DNA from: Streptomyces sp. V2I9
GTDB lineage: Bacteria; Actinomycetota; Actinomycetes; Streptomycetales; Streptomycetaceae
Assembly (NCBI RefSeq): GCF_030817475.1
Contig: NZ_JAUSZJ010000002.1
Span: 2,762,501-2,826,500, forward strand
Direction: 5' to 3'
Length of the DNA: 64,000 nucleotides
Shown: positions 17,375 to 25,582 of the stretch, piece after piece
Position numbering within the stretch: the stretch's first letter is position 1
How the letters are laid out: every line of letters begins with the position of its first letter
Position numbers and translations under genes: made by a program
The notes under the pieces: generated by a model
Seen by the model: the letters and a program-made list of their open reading frames with translations, nothing else
What the model was told of the DNA's origin: nothing
The model's database searches: none

Positions 17375-18196
17375 ATGGCCGCCGGACCCCGCCGCGACAC
17401 CCGAGGGATCGTGGACGCTCCGGACCTCTTCGCCCGCGTACGCTTCCGCCGCCGCGAGCCCGCCGCGGCGCTCCGCCCGTACCTGGAGCACTACTGGCTG
17501 ATCGACTGGGACCTCACCGAGCCGTACACCGCCCACGTCGTCCCGCACCCGTCGGTGAACCTGGTCCTCCAGCGGTACGAGGCGGAGGACGGTCCGCGAG
17601 GCCGGTGCGGGTACGCCGAGGTGGCGGGCGTCGAACCCCGCCTCTTCACCCGGAAGCTGACCGGACGCGGCCGGGTCTGCGGGGTCCAGTTCCGGCCGGG
17701 CGGCTTCCGCCCGTTCGCCCCCGGCCACGCCGTCGGCGACCTGACCGGGCGGCGGGTGGACGCCGCCGACGTGTTCCGTACGCCACCGCCCGTGGACGCC
17801 GTCCTGGACCCGGACGACGAGGACGCGCGGGTCGCGGCCCTGGACGCCTGCCTGCCGGCCCTGGAGCCCCGCCCCGACCCGCGGGCGACGCTGGCGATGG
17901 CCGCCGTCGACCGGGTCCGCACGGACCGCACCGTGCGCCGGGCCGGCCTCCTCGCACGGGACCTGGGGCTCTCCGCCCGCTCCCTGCAACGGCTGTTCTC
18001 CGCCTACGTCGGCGTCGGCCCGAAGTGGGTCATCCTCCGCTACCGCATCCACGAGGCGCTGGAACGCGCCGGGTCCGGCCCGGACGTCGACCGGGCGCGG
18101 CTCGCGGCGGACCTCGGCTACAGCGATCAGGCCCACCTGGTGCGGGACTTCACCGCCACGGTGGGCGTCCCCCCGACGGCGTTCGCCCCCCGCTGA
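17375..18196 (+). CDS. AraC family transcriptional regulator
   Basis: 273 residues. The N-terminal domain (about 1-150; YLEHYWLIDWDL, PHPSVNLVLQ, GVQFRPGGFRPFA) is the DUF6597-type sensing domain of many actinobacterial AraC regulators. Two C-terminal helix-turn-helices are visible: LLARDLGLSARSLQRLFSAY and LAADLGYSDQAHLVRDF followed by VGVPPTAF. ATG at 17375 has GGGA 8 nt upstream; the open frame extends to 17309. Direct repeats in the divergent promoter region just upstream could be its binding sites, as is usual for this family. Confidence 0.82.
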   Translation: MAAGPRRDTRGIVDAPDLFARVRFRRREPAAALRPYLEHYWLIDWDLTEPYTAHVVPHPSVNLVLQRYEAEDGPRGRCGYAEVAGVEPRLFTRKLTGRGRVCGVQFRPGGFRPFAPGHAVGDLTGRRVDAADVFRTPPPVDAVLDPDDEDARVAALDACLPALEPRPDPRATLAMAAVDRVRTDRTVRRAGLLARDLGLSARSLQRLFSAYVGVGPKWVILRYRIHEALERAGSGPDVDRARLAADLGYSDQAHLVRDFTATVGVPPTAFAPR

Positions 18197-18371
18197 CGGG
18201 TCCCGCCGCACGAGGACGGGCACGGCCCCGCCCCCACGGGAAGGCGGCCGTCCCGTACGGGGACGGGCGTGGACAGGCGCGGGCACCACGCCGGGCGAGC
18301 CGGTCGCACGCCCCCGCACGCCCCCGCGAAATCCCTGGCAGCCCGTACCCCGCCGGTGGCATCCTGACCGG

Positions 18372-19106
18372 GTGAACGGACCCGAGATCACCATCGAAGT
18401 AGCCCCTGAGCTGCGGCTTTTCGTTCCACATGAGCGTCGCGGCGGACCCACGCCCCTCGTCACGGACGGTGCATCCACCCTCGGCCACGTCATCGAGTCC
18501 CTCGGCGTCCCGCTCACCGAGGCCGGAAAGCTGCTGGTGAACGGCGAGGAGGTCGCCCGTTCCCATGTGCCGGGCCCCGGCGAACACATCGGCGTACGCG
18601 CCGTCGAGCGCCCCCAACAGGTCCCCGGCGCACCCCTGCGCTTCCTCCTCGACGTCCATCTCGGCACGCTGGCCCGTCGGTTGAGGCTCCTCGGCGTCGA
18701 CGCCGCGTACGAGAGCGAGGACATCGGCGACCCCGCCCTCGCCGCCCTCTCGGCGCGGGAGCGGCGCGTCCTCCTCTCCCGCGACCGCGGGCTGCTGCGC
18801 CGCCGCGAGATCTGGGCGGGGGCGTACGTCTACAGCGACCGCCCGCAGGAACAACTGCGCGACGTCCTCGGCCGCTTCGCCCCCGCCCTCGCCCCGTGGA
18901 CCCGCTGCACCGCCTGCAACGGCACCCTGGCCGTGGCCACGAAGGACGCCGTGAGCGGCCTGCTGGAGCAGGGCACCCAGGAGGCGTACGACGTGTTCGC
19001 CCAGTGCACGGAGTGCGACCGGGTCTACTGGCGCGGCGCACACCACGGCCACCTGGAGACGATCGTGTCCGAGGCGGTCCGCGAGTTCGGGGGCGCTCCG
19101 GCGTAA
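18372..19106 (+). CDS. Mut7-C RNase domain protein with ubiquitin-like N-terminus
   Basis: 244 residues. The N-terminal 80 residues form the Mut7-C ubiquitin-like module (ITIEVAPELRLFVP, GKLLVNGEEV). From about 88 the Mut7-C PIN-type RNase domain follows (RFLLDVHLGTLARRLRLLGVDA, LLSRDRGLL), ending in a zinc ribbon with two CXXC pairs (CTACN and CTECD). Predicted RNase of unknown target. GTG at 18372 is chosen from the conserved start; the upstream sequence is non-coding in character. Confidence 0.85.
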   Translation: MNGPEITIEVAPELRLFVPHERRGGPTPLVTDGASTLGHVIESLGVPLTEAGKLLVNGEEVARSHVPGPGEHIGVRAVERPQQVPGAPLRFLLDVHLGTLARRLRLLGVDAAYESEDIGDPALAALSARERRVLLSRDRGLLRRREIWAGAYVYSDRPQEQLRDVLGRFAPALAPWTRCTACNGTLAVATKDAVSGLLEQGTQEAYDVFAQCTECDRVYWRGAHHGHLETIVSEAVREFGGAPA

Positions 19107-19113
19107 CGGCACG

Positions 19114-19205
19114 CGGCGCACGCCCGGGCGCGGACCGGGGGACGGACCGGCACGGCACCGGGGGCATACCGGCGGCACCCGGCGCACGCCCGCGCGCGGA
19201 CCGGG
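19114..19205. repeat. 26-bp direct repeat with one mismatch
   Basis: The 26-bp unit at 19114-19139 (starting CGGCGCACGCCCG, ending GCGGACCGGG) recurs at 19180-19205 with a single mismatch, 66 bp downstream. It lies between the Mut7-C gene and the SDR gene. Confidence 0.65.
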
Positions 19206-19261
19206 TCGCGGCGCCTGCCTATCCTTTCCCCGTACCCGATCAGCAGCCCGAGGAGATCGCC

Positions 19262-20021
19262 ATGGCCGCCACCCCCATCGCCGTCGTCACCGGCGCGAGC
19301 AGCGGCATCGGCGCCGCGACCGCCCGTACGCTGGCCGCCGCCGGGTTCCGGGTCGTGCTGACCGCCCGCCGCAAGGACCGCATCGAGGCGCTCGCGGCCG
19401 AGCTGAACGAGGCCGGCCACCAGGCGACGGCGTACCCGCTGGATGTCACCGACCGTGCCGCGGTCGACGAGTTCGCCACCGCGTTCCGTACCCTCGCCGT
19501 CCTCGTCAACAACGCGGGCGGGGCGCTCGGGGCCGACCCGGTGGCGACCGGCGATCCGGCCGACTGGCGTCAGATGTACGAGACCAACGTCATCGGCACC
19601 CTCAACGTCACCCAGGCCCTGCTGCCCGCCCTCACCGCGAGCGGCGACGGCACGATCGTGATCCTCTCCTCCACCGCGGCCCTCTCCTCCTACGAGGGCG
19701 GCGGCGGTTACGTGGCGGCCAAGCACGGCGAACACGTCCTGGCCGAGACGCTCCGGCTGGAGATCGTCGGCACCCCGGTCCGGGTCATCGAAGTGGCCCC
19801 CGGCATGGTCAGGACCGAGGAGTTCGCCACCACCCGCTTCCGGGGCGACACGGAGAAGGCCGCCAAGGTCTACGCGGGCGTCGACGCCCCGCTGACCGCC
19901 GAGGACGTGGCGGACACGATCGGCTGGGCGGTCACCCGTCCCAGCCACGTCAACATCGACCTGCTGGTGGTCCGCCCCCGCGCCCAGGCGTCCAACACGA
20001 AGGTGCAACCGGGAGCTCTGA
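19262..20021 (+). pseudogene. Short-chain dehydrogenase/reductase, frameshifted at the last codons
   Basis: About 250 residues of a classical SDR (clan of NADP-dependent serine/3-hydroxyacid dehydrogenases): TGASSGIG at 10-17 binds the nucleotide, NNAG at about 83-86, the Ser of ILSSTAALSS and YVAAK complete the catalytic set. After SNTKV near 20003 the frame reads on with no stop for 500 nt, antisense to rtcB. Removing one A from GTGCAACCGGGAGCTCTGA gives VHREL and a TGA at 20019-20021, a normal C-terminus. The enzyme could still work with an unnatural tail. Start ATG at 19262 follows GAGGAGATCGCC. Confidence 0.75.
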
Positions 20022-20131
20022 GCCCGGCGGCCGGCGGCTCCCCCTGCCGGGAAGAAGGCCCCGCACCGACCGGGGTTCCCGGAGGAGCGGGGCGTGGCCG
20101 GACGGCCGAGCCCCTTCGGTGCGCAAGGGGC

Positions 20132-21326
20132 TCAGCCCTTCACGCACACCACCTGCTTGAGCTTCGCGACGACCTGGACCAGATCCTTCTGCTGGTCGAT
20201 GACCTGCTCGATCGGCTTGTACGCCCCCGGAATCTCGTCCACGACGCCCGAGTCCTTACGGCACTCCACGCCCTGGGTCTGCTCCTCCAGGTCCTTGGTC
20301 GAGAAGCGCCGCTTCGCCGCGCTCCGGCTCATCCGGCGGCCCGCGCCGTGCGACGCCGAGTTGAACGACTTCTCGTTCCCGAGGCCCTTCACGATGTACG
20401 AACCGGTGCCCATGGACCCCGGAATGATCCCGTGGTCGCCGGACCCCGCCCGGATCGCGCCCTTGCGGGTGACCAGCAGGTCCATGCCGTCGTACCGCTC
20501 CTCCGCCAGCGTAGTTGTGGTGGCAGGAGATGACCGGGTCGAAGGTCACCCGCGCCTTCTTGAACTCCTTGCGGACCACGTCCTGGAAGAGCCCCATCAT
20601 GATCGCCCGGTTGAACTTCGCGTACTCCTGCGCCCAGAAGAGGTCGTTGCGGTACGCGGCCATCTGTGGAGTGTCCGCGACGAACACCGCCAGATCGCGG
20701 TCGACGAGCCCCTGGTTGTGCGGAAGCTTCTGCGCCTGGCCGATGTGGAAGTCGGCCAGTTCCTTGCCGATGTTCCGCGAACCGGAATGCAGCATCAACC
20801 AGACAGATCCGGTCTCATCGAGACAGAACTCGATAAAATGATTACCCGATCCGAGCGTTCCCATCTGCTTCGTGGCGCGTTCCTGACGGAATTTGACCGC
20901 CTCGGCGATTCCTCCGAACCGCCCCCAGAAGTCGTCCCAGCCCGCCGTCGAGAACCCGTGCAGCCGCCCCGGATCCACCGCGTCGTCGTGCATCCCGCGG
21001 CCGACCGGAATGGCCTGTTCGATCTTGGAGCGCAGCCGGGACAGGTCGCCGGGGAGGTCGTTCGCGGTGAGGGACGTCTTGACCGCCGACATCCCGCAGC
21101 CGATGTCCACGCCCACCGCGGCCGGGCACACCGCTCCGTGCATGGCGATGACCGAGCCGACCGTCGCCCCCTTCCCGTAGTGGACGTCCGGCATGACGGC
21201 GAGGCCCTTGATCCACGGCAGCGTGGAGACGTTGCGCAGCTGCTGCATCGCGCCGTCCTCGACCGTCGCGGGGTCCGCCCACATCCGGATGGGAACCTTC
21301 GCTCCCGGCACCTCTACGTACGACAT
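20132..21326 (-). pseudogene. rtcB: RtcB family RNA ligase, frameshifted
   Basis: RtcB joins RNA 2',3'-cyclic phosphate or 3'-phosphate ends to 5'-OH ends using Mn2+ and GTP. Residues 1-270 are intact: GVDIGCGM (metal Asp/Cys), GTLGSGNHFIE, HSGSRNIG and CHHNYA (metal histidines). Immediately after CHHNY the frame changes; the rest (YDGMDLLVTRKGAIRAG through GSYIVKG, HGAGRRMSRSAAKRRF with the GMP-accepting His, ending VVCVKG) lies one frame over. Deleting one C from TACGCTGGCGG near 20508-20512 restores VAEERYDGMD and a 397-residue protein. As written the ligase would lose its guanylylation site. Confidence 0.85.
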
Positions 21327-21489
21327 AACTCCTCGATTCCCCCGAAAAGACTGAAAGCGCAATACCGGTGCCAAGGTCGGCAAACCTGTCGGCCGACCGG
21401 CATGCACGGCTGCGCGTGCGATACACATTGTGTCCATCGGCCGCTGTCGAGCGGCAACACGTTTTCCGTACCGAAGGGAGCCTGGGACG

Positions 21490-22389
21490 GTGCGACACAA
21501 GGCGTACGTACCCGGCGCCGCACTTCTCGCCGCGCTCGTCGTCGTCGGCTGCAGCGCGGATGACGGCGGCGGCGCGAACGGCGCCGACAGCAAGCCGGGA
21601 GGCCCGACGGTCTCCCCCGCGCCTCCGGGCAGGTACCTGACCCTGCCCGCACCCTGCCGGGCCGTGCCGATCCCCACGCTGAAGGACCTGCTGCCGGGCG
21701 CGGCGGGGCTGCCGGGGGACCAGCAGGAGAAGGTGTTCCGGGGTTCGGCGGCCGTCACGTACGACACCGATCGCAAGGTCGGCTGCAGTTGGAAGGCGGA
21801 CGCGCCGAACGCCACCCGCAGCCTGGCCATCGACTTCGAGCGCGTCGTCTCGTACGACCCGGCGGTCAGCGACGACGACCGCGCCGACGCGGTGTACGAG
21901 AAGAAGCGGAAGGCCGCCGGTCTGTCGTCATCGACGGCCCCCGAGGCGGACGCGGCCACGACCACCGGGGCCCCGGCCGAGCAGGGCAAGGGCAAGGGCG
22001 GGGGCAAGGGCGACGGGAAGGCGGCGGACACCGCGCACGCCTCGCCCTCCGCGAGCGCCGACGGGAACACCGGTGGAAGCTCCCCCGGCGGATCCCCTGA
22101 CGGACCCCCCGGAAGCGGCGGCACCGGCAGCGCCGACCCGCAGGACGTGCTTGCCTCGCGCATCCTCGACAACCTCGGAGATGCCGCATTTCTCCAGGAT
22201 CTGCCCAAAGAGGAAGGTTCCACCGCGCAGAACCACACGGTGAGCGTGGTGTTCCGCACATCCAACGTGGTCGTGACCGTCCGGTATGCCGAGCAGCCGG
22301 CCCTCATCACCCAGCGGCCCGACGGCAGGGAACTCCAGGAGAAGGCCCAGGCACTGGCCCGGAAACTGGCCGGGCAGCTCAGCGACTAG
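21490..22389 (+). CDS. DUF3558-like lipoprotein
   Basis: 299 residues. Lipoprotein signal with lipobox VVGC (about Cys18). A folded region (APCRAVPIPTLKDLLPGA, DRKVGCSWKAD) matches the DUF3558 pattern of two cysteines around a small-molecule-like fold, then a long Lys/Gly/Ser/Pro linker (about 150-215) interrupts before the C-terminal part (FRTSNVVVTVRYAEQ). GTG at 21490 follows GGGAG. Followed by a paralogue of the same family in the same orientation 196 nt downstream. Function unknown; actinobacterial surface lipoproteins. Confidence 0.7.
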   Translation: MRHKAYVPGAALLAALVVVGCSADDGGGANGADSKPGGPTVSPAPPGRYLTLPAPCRAVPIPTLKDLLPGAAGLPGDQQEKVFRGSAAVTYDTDRKVGCSWKADAPNATRSLAIDFERVVSYDPAVSDDDRADAVYEKKRKAAGLSSSTAPEADAATTTGAPAEQGKGKGGGKGDGKAADTAHASPSASADGNTGGSSPGGSPDGPPGSGGTGSADPQDVLASRILDNLGDAAFLQDLPKEEGSTAQNHTVSVVFRTSNVVVTVRYAEQPALITQRPDGRELQEKAQALARKLAGQLSD

Positions 22390-22585
22390 CGCCCTGTCCC
22401 CAAGGCTCCCGCCGGGTCGCGTTCCGGTCTCCGGAGCCCCCGGCGGCGGCGCGGGCCGGGCGCCGCCCGTCGTACGGTGGCTGTCCGGAAGACGTACCGA
22501 CCCGCTACCGAGCCCGCCCGCCCGTACACCGCACGAACCGAGACCTCCAGCACCGAGAGCTCCGTGCCATCCGAGTGAAGGAACC

Positions 22586-23455
22586 ATGCACCGATCTGCC
22601 CCGCGCCTGTCCCGCATCCTCGCCTGCGCCGCCGTTCCGGTGATGCTCGTAGCCGTCGGCTGCTCGTCGGACTCCGGCTCCGACAGCAAGAAGAACGCGG
22701 GCTCCTCCTCGTCCGGCAGCGCCAGCGCCAAGCCCACCGAGCCCACCGTCGAACCGGCGAAGTTCTCCGATCTGCCCGGTGACCCGTGCGCCGCGATCGG
22801 AAAGAAGACGATCGAGGACCTGGTGCCCGACGCCAAGAAGAAGGGCGGCACGGCCGGGAAGTCCAGCGACCTCTCGGTCCGGAGCAGCTGCTCCTGGAAC
22901 GGCCTGGACGACAAGGGCCTCAAGGGATCGCAGTACCGCTGGCTGGACGTCGGCTTCACCCGGTTCGAATCGGACCAGGCGCTCGGCAGCGGGGCGGAGC
23001 GCGCCACCGCCGACTACACGAAGCAGATCACCAAGGCGAAGGCGTCCGAGGGCGCCCAGAAGGTCGCCGCCGAGGCCACGGCGGGCATCGGCGAGGAGGC
23101 CACCGTCGTCACCTACGGCCTCAGCAAGACGGACGAGGAGTTCGAGTACGCCACCGTCGTGGCGCGCACGGGCAACGTCGTCGTCACCCTGACGTACAAC
23201 GGCGCGGGCTACGCGGGTGCGAAGACGCCCACCTCCGCGGACATCGTCGAGGGCGCGCAGCAGGCGGCCAAGGAAGCGATCGCCGCGGTCGAGAAGACCG
23301 CCGAGGCCACTCCCCCGGCCAAGGGCGGCAAGGACGCGGACAAGGGCACCGAGGACGGCGCCAAGACCGGCTCCGCGGACGGCAAGAAGGAGACGGCCGG
23401 CTCCGGGGACGAGGACTCCCCCAAGGGCAAGGCCAAGGCCACGCCCAAGTCGTGA
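22586..23455 (+). CDS. DUF3558 family lipoprotein
   Basis: 289 residues. Signal peptide with lipobox VGCS (Cys22), a Ser/Lys linker, then PCAAIGKKTIEDLVPDA and SSCSWNGLDDKG, the two-cysteine DUF3558 core, and VARTGNVVVTLTYNGAG at the end of the domain. The last 60 residues are a Lys/Gly/Asp/Ala-rich tail without predicted structure. ATG at 22586 has GAAGGA 3 nt upstream. It shares clear family features with the preceding gene, so the pair is a tandem duplication. A UUCG terminator follows. Confidence 0.78.
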   Translation: MHRSAPRLSRILACAAVPVMLVAVGCSSDSGSDSKKNAGSSSSGSASAKPTEPTVEPAKFSDLPGDPCAAIGKKTIEDLVPDAKKKGGTAGKSSDLSVRSSCSWNGLDDKGLKGSQYRWLDVGFTRFESDQALGSGAERATADYTKQITKAKASEGAQKVAAEATAGIGEEATVVTYGLSKTDEEFEYATVVARTGNVVVTLTYNGAGYAGAKTPTSADIVEGAQQAAKEAIAAVEKTAEATPPAKGGKDADKGTEDGAKTGSADGKKETAGSGDEDSPKGKAKATPKS

Positions 23456-23506
23456 CCTGATGGCCCCGCGGATCGTCAAACCGCAGGTCCAGCACGTGTG
23501 TTGGAG

Positions 23507-23532
23507 AGCCCGGCCCCTTCGGGGGCCGGGCT
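23507..23532 (+). terminator. UUCG-loop intrinsic terminator
   Basis: An 11-bp stem (AGCCCGGCCCC pairing with GGGGCCGGGCT) closed by a TTCG tetraloop, followed by TTCTCCCC, lies 52 nt past the DUF3558 stop. Confidence 0.88.
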
Positions 23533-23669
23533 TTCTCCCCTCCCCGCGCAACGGAACTCGTACACATGTGCCAGGCTGTGCCCTCGCCGGGCGTCTGAGG
23601 TTCGGCTGAAAACCAACGCCGGGCACGGAAGCCGGGTTCGGGCAGCAGAGGTCGGGGAGGGGATCGCGC

Positions 23670-25169
23670 GTGGCCGCGATGCAGCTGACACGCACGCACC
23701 GCATTCTCATCGGGGTCGTCATCGCCGGTGCGGTGGTCATCGCCGCGATCGGTTTCGCGGGCTCCTACGCGGCCGTGCGCGAACTCGCGGAGGCCAAGGG
23801 CTTCGGGACGTTCTCCCTGGTCTTCCCGATCGGCATCGACGCGGGCATCTGCGTCCTGCTCGCGCTGGACCTCCTGCTCACCTGGATGCGCATCCCGTTC
23901 CCGCTGCTGCGCCAGACCGCGTGGCTGCTGACCGCCGCGACGATCGCGTTCAACGGGGCCGCCTCCTGGCCCGACCCCCTGGGCACCGCGATGCACGCGG
24001 TGATCCCGGTGCTGTTCGTGGTCTCCGTCGAGGCCGCGCGGCACGCGGTGGGCCGGATCGCGGACATCACCGCCGACAAGCACATGGAGGGTGTCCGCCT
24101 CACCCGCTGGCTGCTCTCCCCCGTCCCCACCTTCAAGCTGTGGCGGCGGATGAAGCTGTGGGAGCTGCGCAGTTACGAGCAGGTCATCAAGCTCGAACAG
24201 GACCGGCTGATCTACCAGGCCCGGCTCCAGGCCCGGTTCGGCCGCAACTGGCGGCGCAAGGCCCCCGTCGAGTCGATGATGCCGCTCCGCCTCGCCAAGT
24301 ACGGCGTCCCGCTGGCCGAGACCGCCCCGGCCGGCCTCGCCGCCGCCGGTATCGAACCCGCGCTGCTCCCGCCCGTCGAGGGCTCCCGCCCGAAGGCGGA
24401 ACTGCCGTACGAGCCGCGGCAGGAGCAGGCGGGCGGACACGAGCACGGCCGGGCGCAGGGGTACGAGGGCGGCCCCGGACACGACGGCGGCCCCGGACAC
24501 GACGGCCGGCAGCTCCAGCAGCAGTACCCGCACCCTCAGGAGCACGCCCACCCGCAGAACCAGCAGCACCAGCCGCACCCCCAGCACCAGCAGCCCTCGT
24601 TGCCCCAGCAGCAGGAACCCACCGTCCCGCCCACGCACGACAGCCCCTGGTTCGCCGCGCAGAAGCTGCCCGACGGCACCGCGCACCACAGTGCGTACGA
24701 CCCGCGGCAGGGCGAGGGCCTGGAGCACGCCCCGGTCCAGATCCCCTCGGGCCCCGGCCGGACCCGGCCGCTGGGAGACGTGGGCACCATCGGCGCGGTC
24801 CCGCACCCCCGCCGCGAGGACGCCCCGGAGCCCCTGGACGGAACCGCCGGGCCGCAGGACGGAACCGCCGAGCACCGCGAGGACGCCCCGGAGCAGGTCG
24901 AGGAGCCCGCCGCGCAGGCCCCCGAGGACGTGCCGCAGGTGGAGGAGTGGCCCCAGGAGGACACCGAGTTCGCGGACATGGCCTTCGAGGTCTTCAGCGC
25001 GTACACGGACGAGCAGGGCCACCACCCGAGCGCCGAGGCCCTGGAGATCCACCTCGCCGACAGCCGCAACGTCCGCCACCCCCACGCCCGTGAACTGCTC
25101 CAGCGCCTGTGGCCGGAGTTCAAGCAGGCGTACGTCCCGGCGCAGTCGAGGGTCGACCAGACCGCCTGA
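23670..25169 (+). CDS. DUF2637 (SpdB-like) membrane protein
   Basis: 499 residues. Four hydrophobic segments in the first 135 residues (ILIGVVIAGAVVIAAIGFAG, FSLVFPIGIDAGICVLLALD and two more) form the DUF2637 domain, related to the spread proteins of Streptomyces plasmids but here chromosomal. Residues about 250-320 are Gln/His/Pro/Gly-rich with repeated GGPGHDG, and the acidic C-terminus ends in a DNA-binding-like helical segment (HPSAEALEIHLADSRNVRHP). GTG at 23670 follows GGGAGG; ATG at 23679 is an alternative. Function unknown. Confidence 0.78.
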   Translation: MAAMQLTRTHRILIGVVIAGAVVIAAIGFAGSYAAVRELAEAKGFGTFSLVFPIGIDAGICVLLALDLLLTWMRIPFPLLRQTAWLLTAATIAFNGAASWPDPLGTAMHAVIPVLFVVSVEAARHAVGRIADITADKHMEGVRLTRWLLSPVPTFKLWRRMKLWELRSYEQVIKLEQDRLIYQARLQARFGRNWRRKAPVESMMPLRLAKYGVPLAETAPAGLAAAGIEPALLPPVEGSRPKAELPYEPRQEQAGGHEHGRAQGYEGGPGHDGGPGHDGRQLQQQYPHPQEHAHPQNQQHQPHPQHQQPSLPQQQEPTVPPTHDSPWFAAQKLPDGTAHHSAYDPRQGEGLEHAPVQIPSGPGRTRPLGDVGTIGAVPHPRREDAPEPLDGTAGPQDGTAEHREDAPEQVEEPAAQAPEDVPQVEEWPQEDTEFADMAFEVFSAYTDEQGHHPSAEALEIHLADSRNVRHPHARELLQRLWPEFKQAYVPAQSRVDQTA

Positions 25170-25271
25170 CGTGCCCCTTGACGGGCCGACCGCCTGACGT
25201 ACCCCATGGCGGTGCGACCGCCTGACGTACCCCTTCACGGTCCGACCGCCTGAGGTACGCCACGGCCCGCC
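25160..25271. repeat. Four 28-bp tandem repeats beginning at the stop of the DUF2637 gene
   Basis: Units starting GACCGCCTGACGT lie at 25160, 25188, 25216 and 25244, with an exact 28-bp period and increasing divergence (the last begins GACCGCCTGAGGT). The first unit contains the last two codons and the TGA stop (25167-25169) of the DUF2637 gene. Confidence 0.85.
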
Positions 25272-25503
25272 GGTCAGGACGGCGCAGCGGCGCAGTCCCG
25301 CGTGCGCCACAGCGGCGCTGATCACGGCGGCCGCCGACAGGGCGATCCCGCACCGGGCAGGCCGAGCCCGTCGAGCGGGCCGACGCCGTTCACGAGGGCC
25401 GGGGAGAGCACCACGGCCGTGGCGGTTCCGGTCAGGCCGCCGCGCATCACGAGCCGGGAGCGGCCGAGGCCCACGAGGGTGGAGGTACGGCCCCACGGCA
25501 CGG
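25272..25503. other. Intergenic region, possible gene remnant on the minus strand
   Basis: No intact gene is supported. On the minus strand, from about 25490 to 25345, a reading GRSRLVMRGGLTGTATAVV followed by a hydrophobic stretch resembles coding sequence, and an apparently continuous IALSAAAVISAAVAHAG lies in a neighbouring frame, as if one base were missing near 25347. No stop codon closes it, so it may be chance. Confidence 0.3.
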
Positions 25504-25546
25504 CGGAGGGCCACCACCCGCGCGTACTCCGGGTGGGGGCCCTCCG
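25504..25546 (-). terminator. Terminator after lysS
   Basis: CGGAGGGCC (25504-25512) pairs with GGCCCTCCG (25538-25546) and the inner ACCACCCG pairs with CGGGTGGG with one mismatch. The hairpin lies 37 nt past the lysS stop. Confidence 0.7.
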
Positions 25547-25582
25547 GCGCGCGGGAGACCGAGCGCCCGCGTCTGCGCGGCG

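Noticed and set aside
23456..23506. Possible tRNA between the DUF3558 gene and its terminator
   Set aside because: No cloverleaf could be drawn; arms do not pair and no CCA-type 3' end is present.
25160..25271. CRISPR-like reading of the 28-bp repeats
   Set aside because: The units are contiguous without spacers and drift quickly; they are tandem repeats.
23184..25517. Long open frame antisense to the DUF2637 gene
   Set aside because: It is a compositional shadow: codon use is wrong, no domain is seen, and the plus-strand gene has clear membrane segments and a ribosome site.
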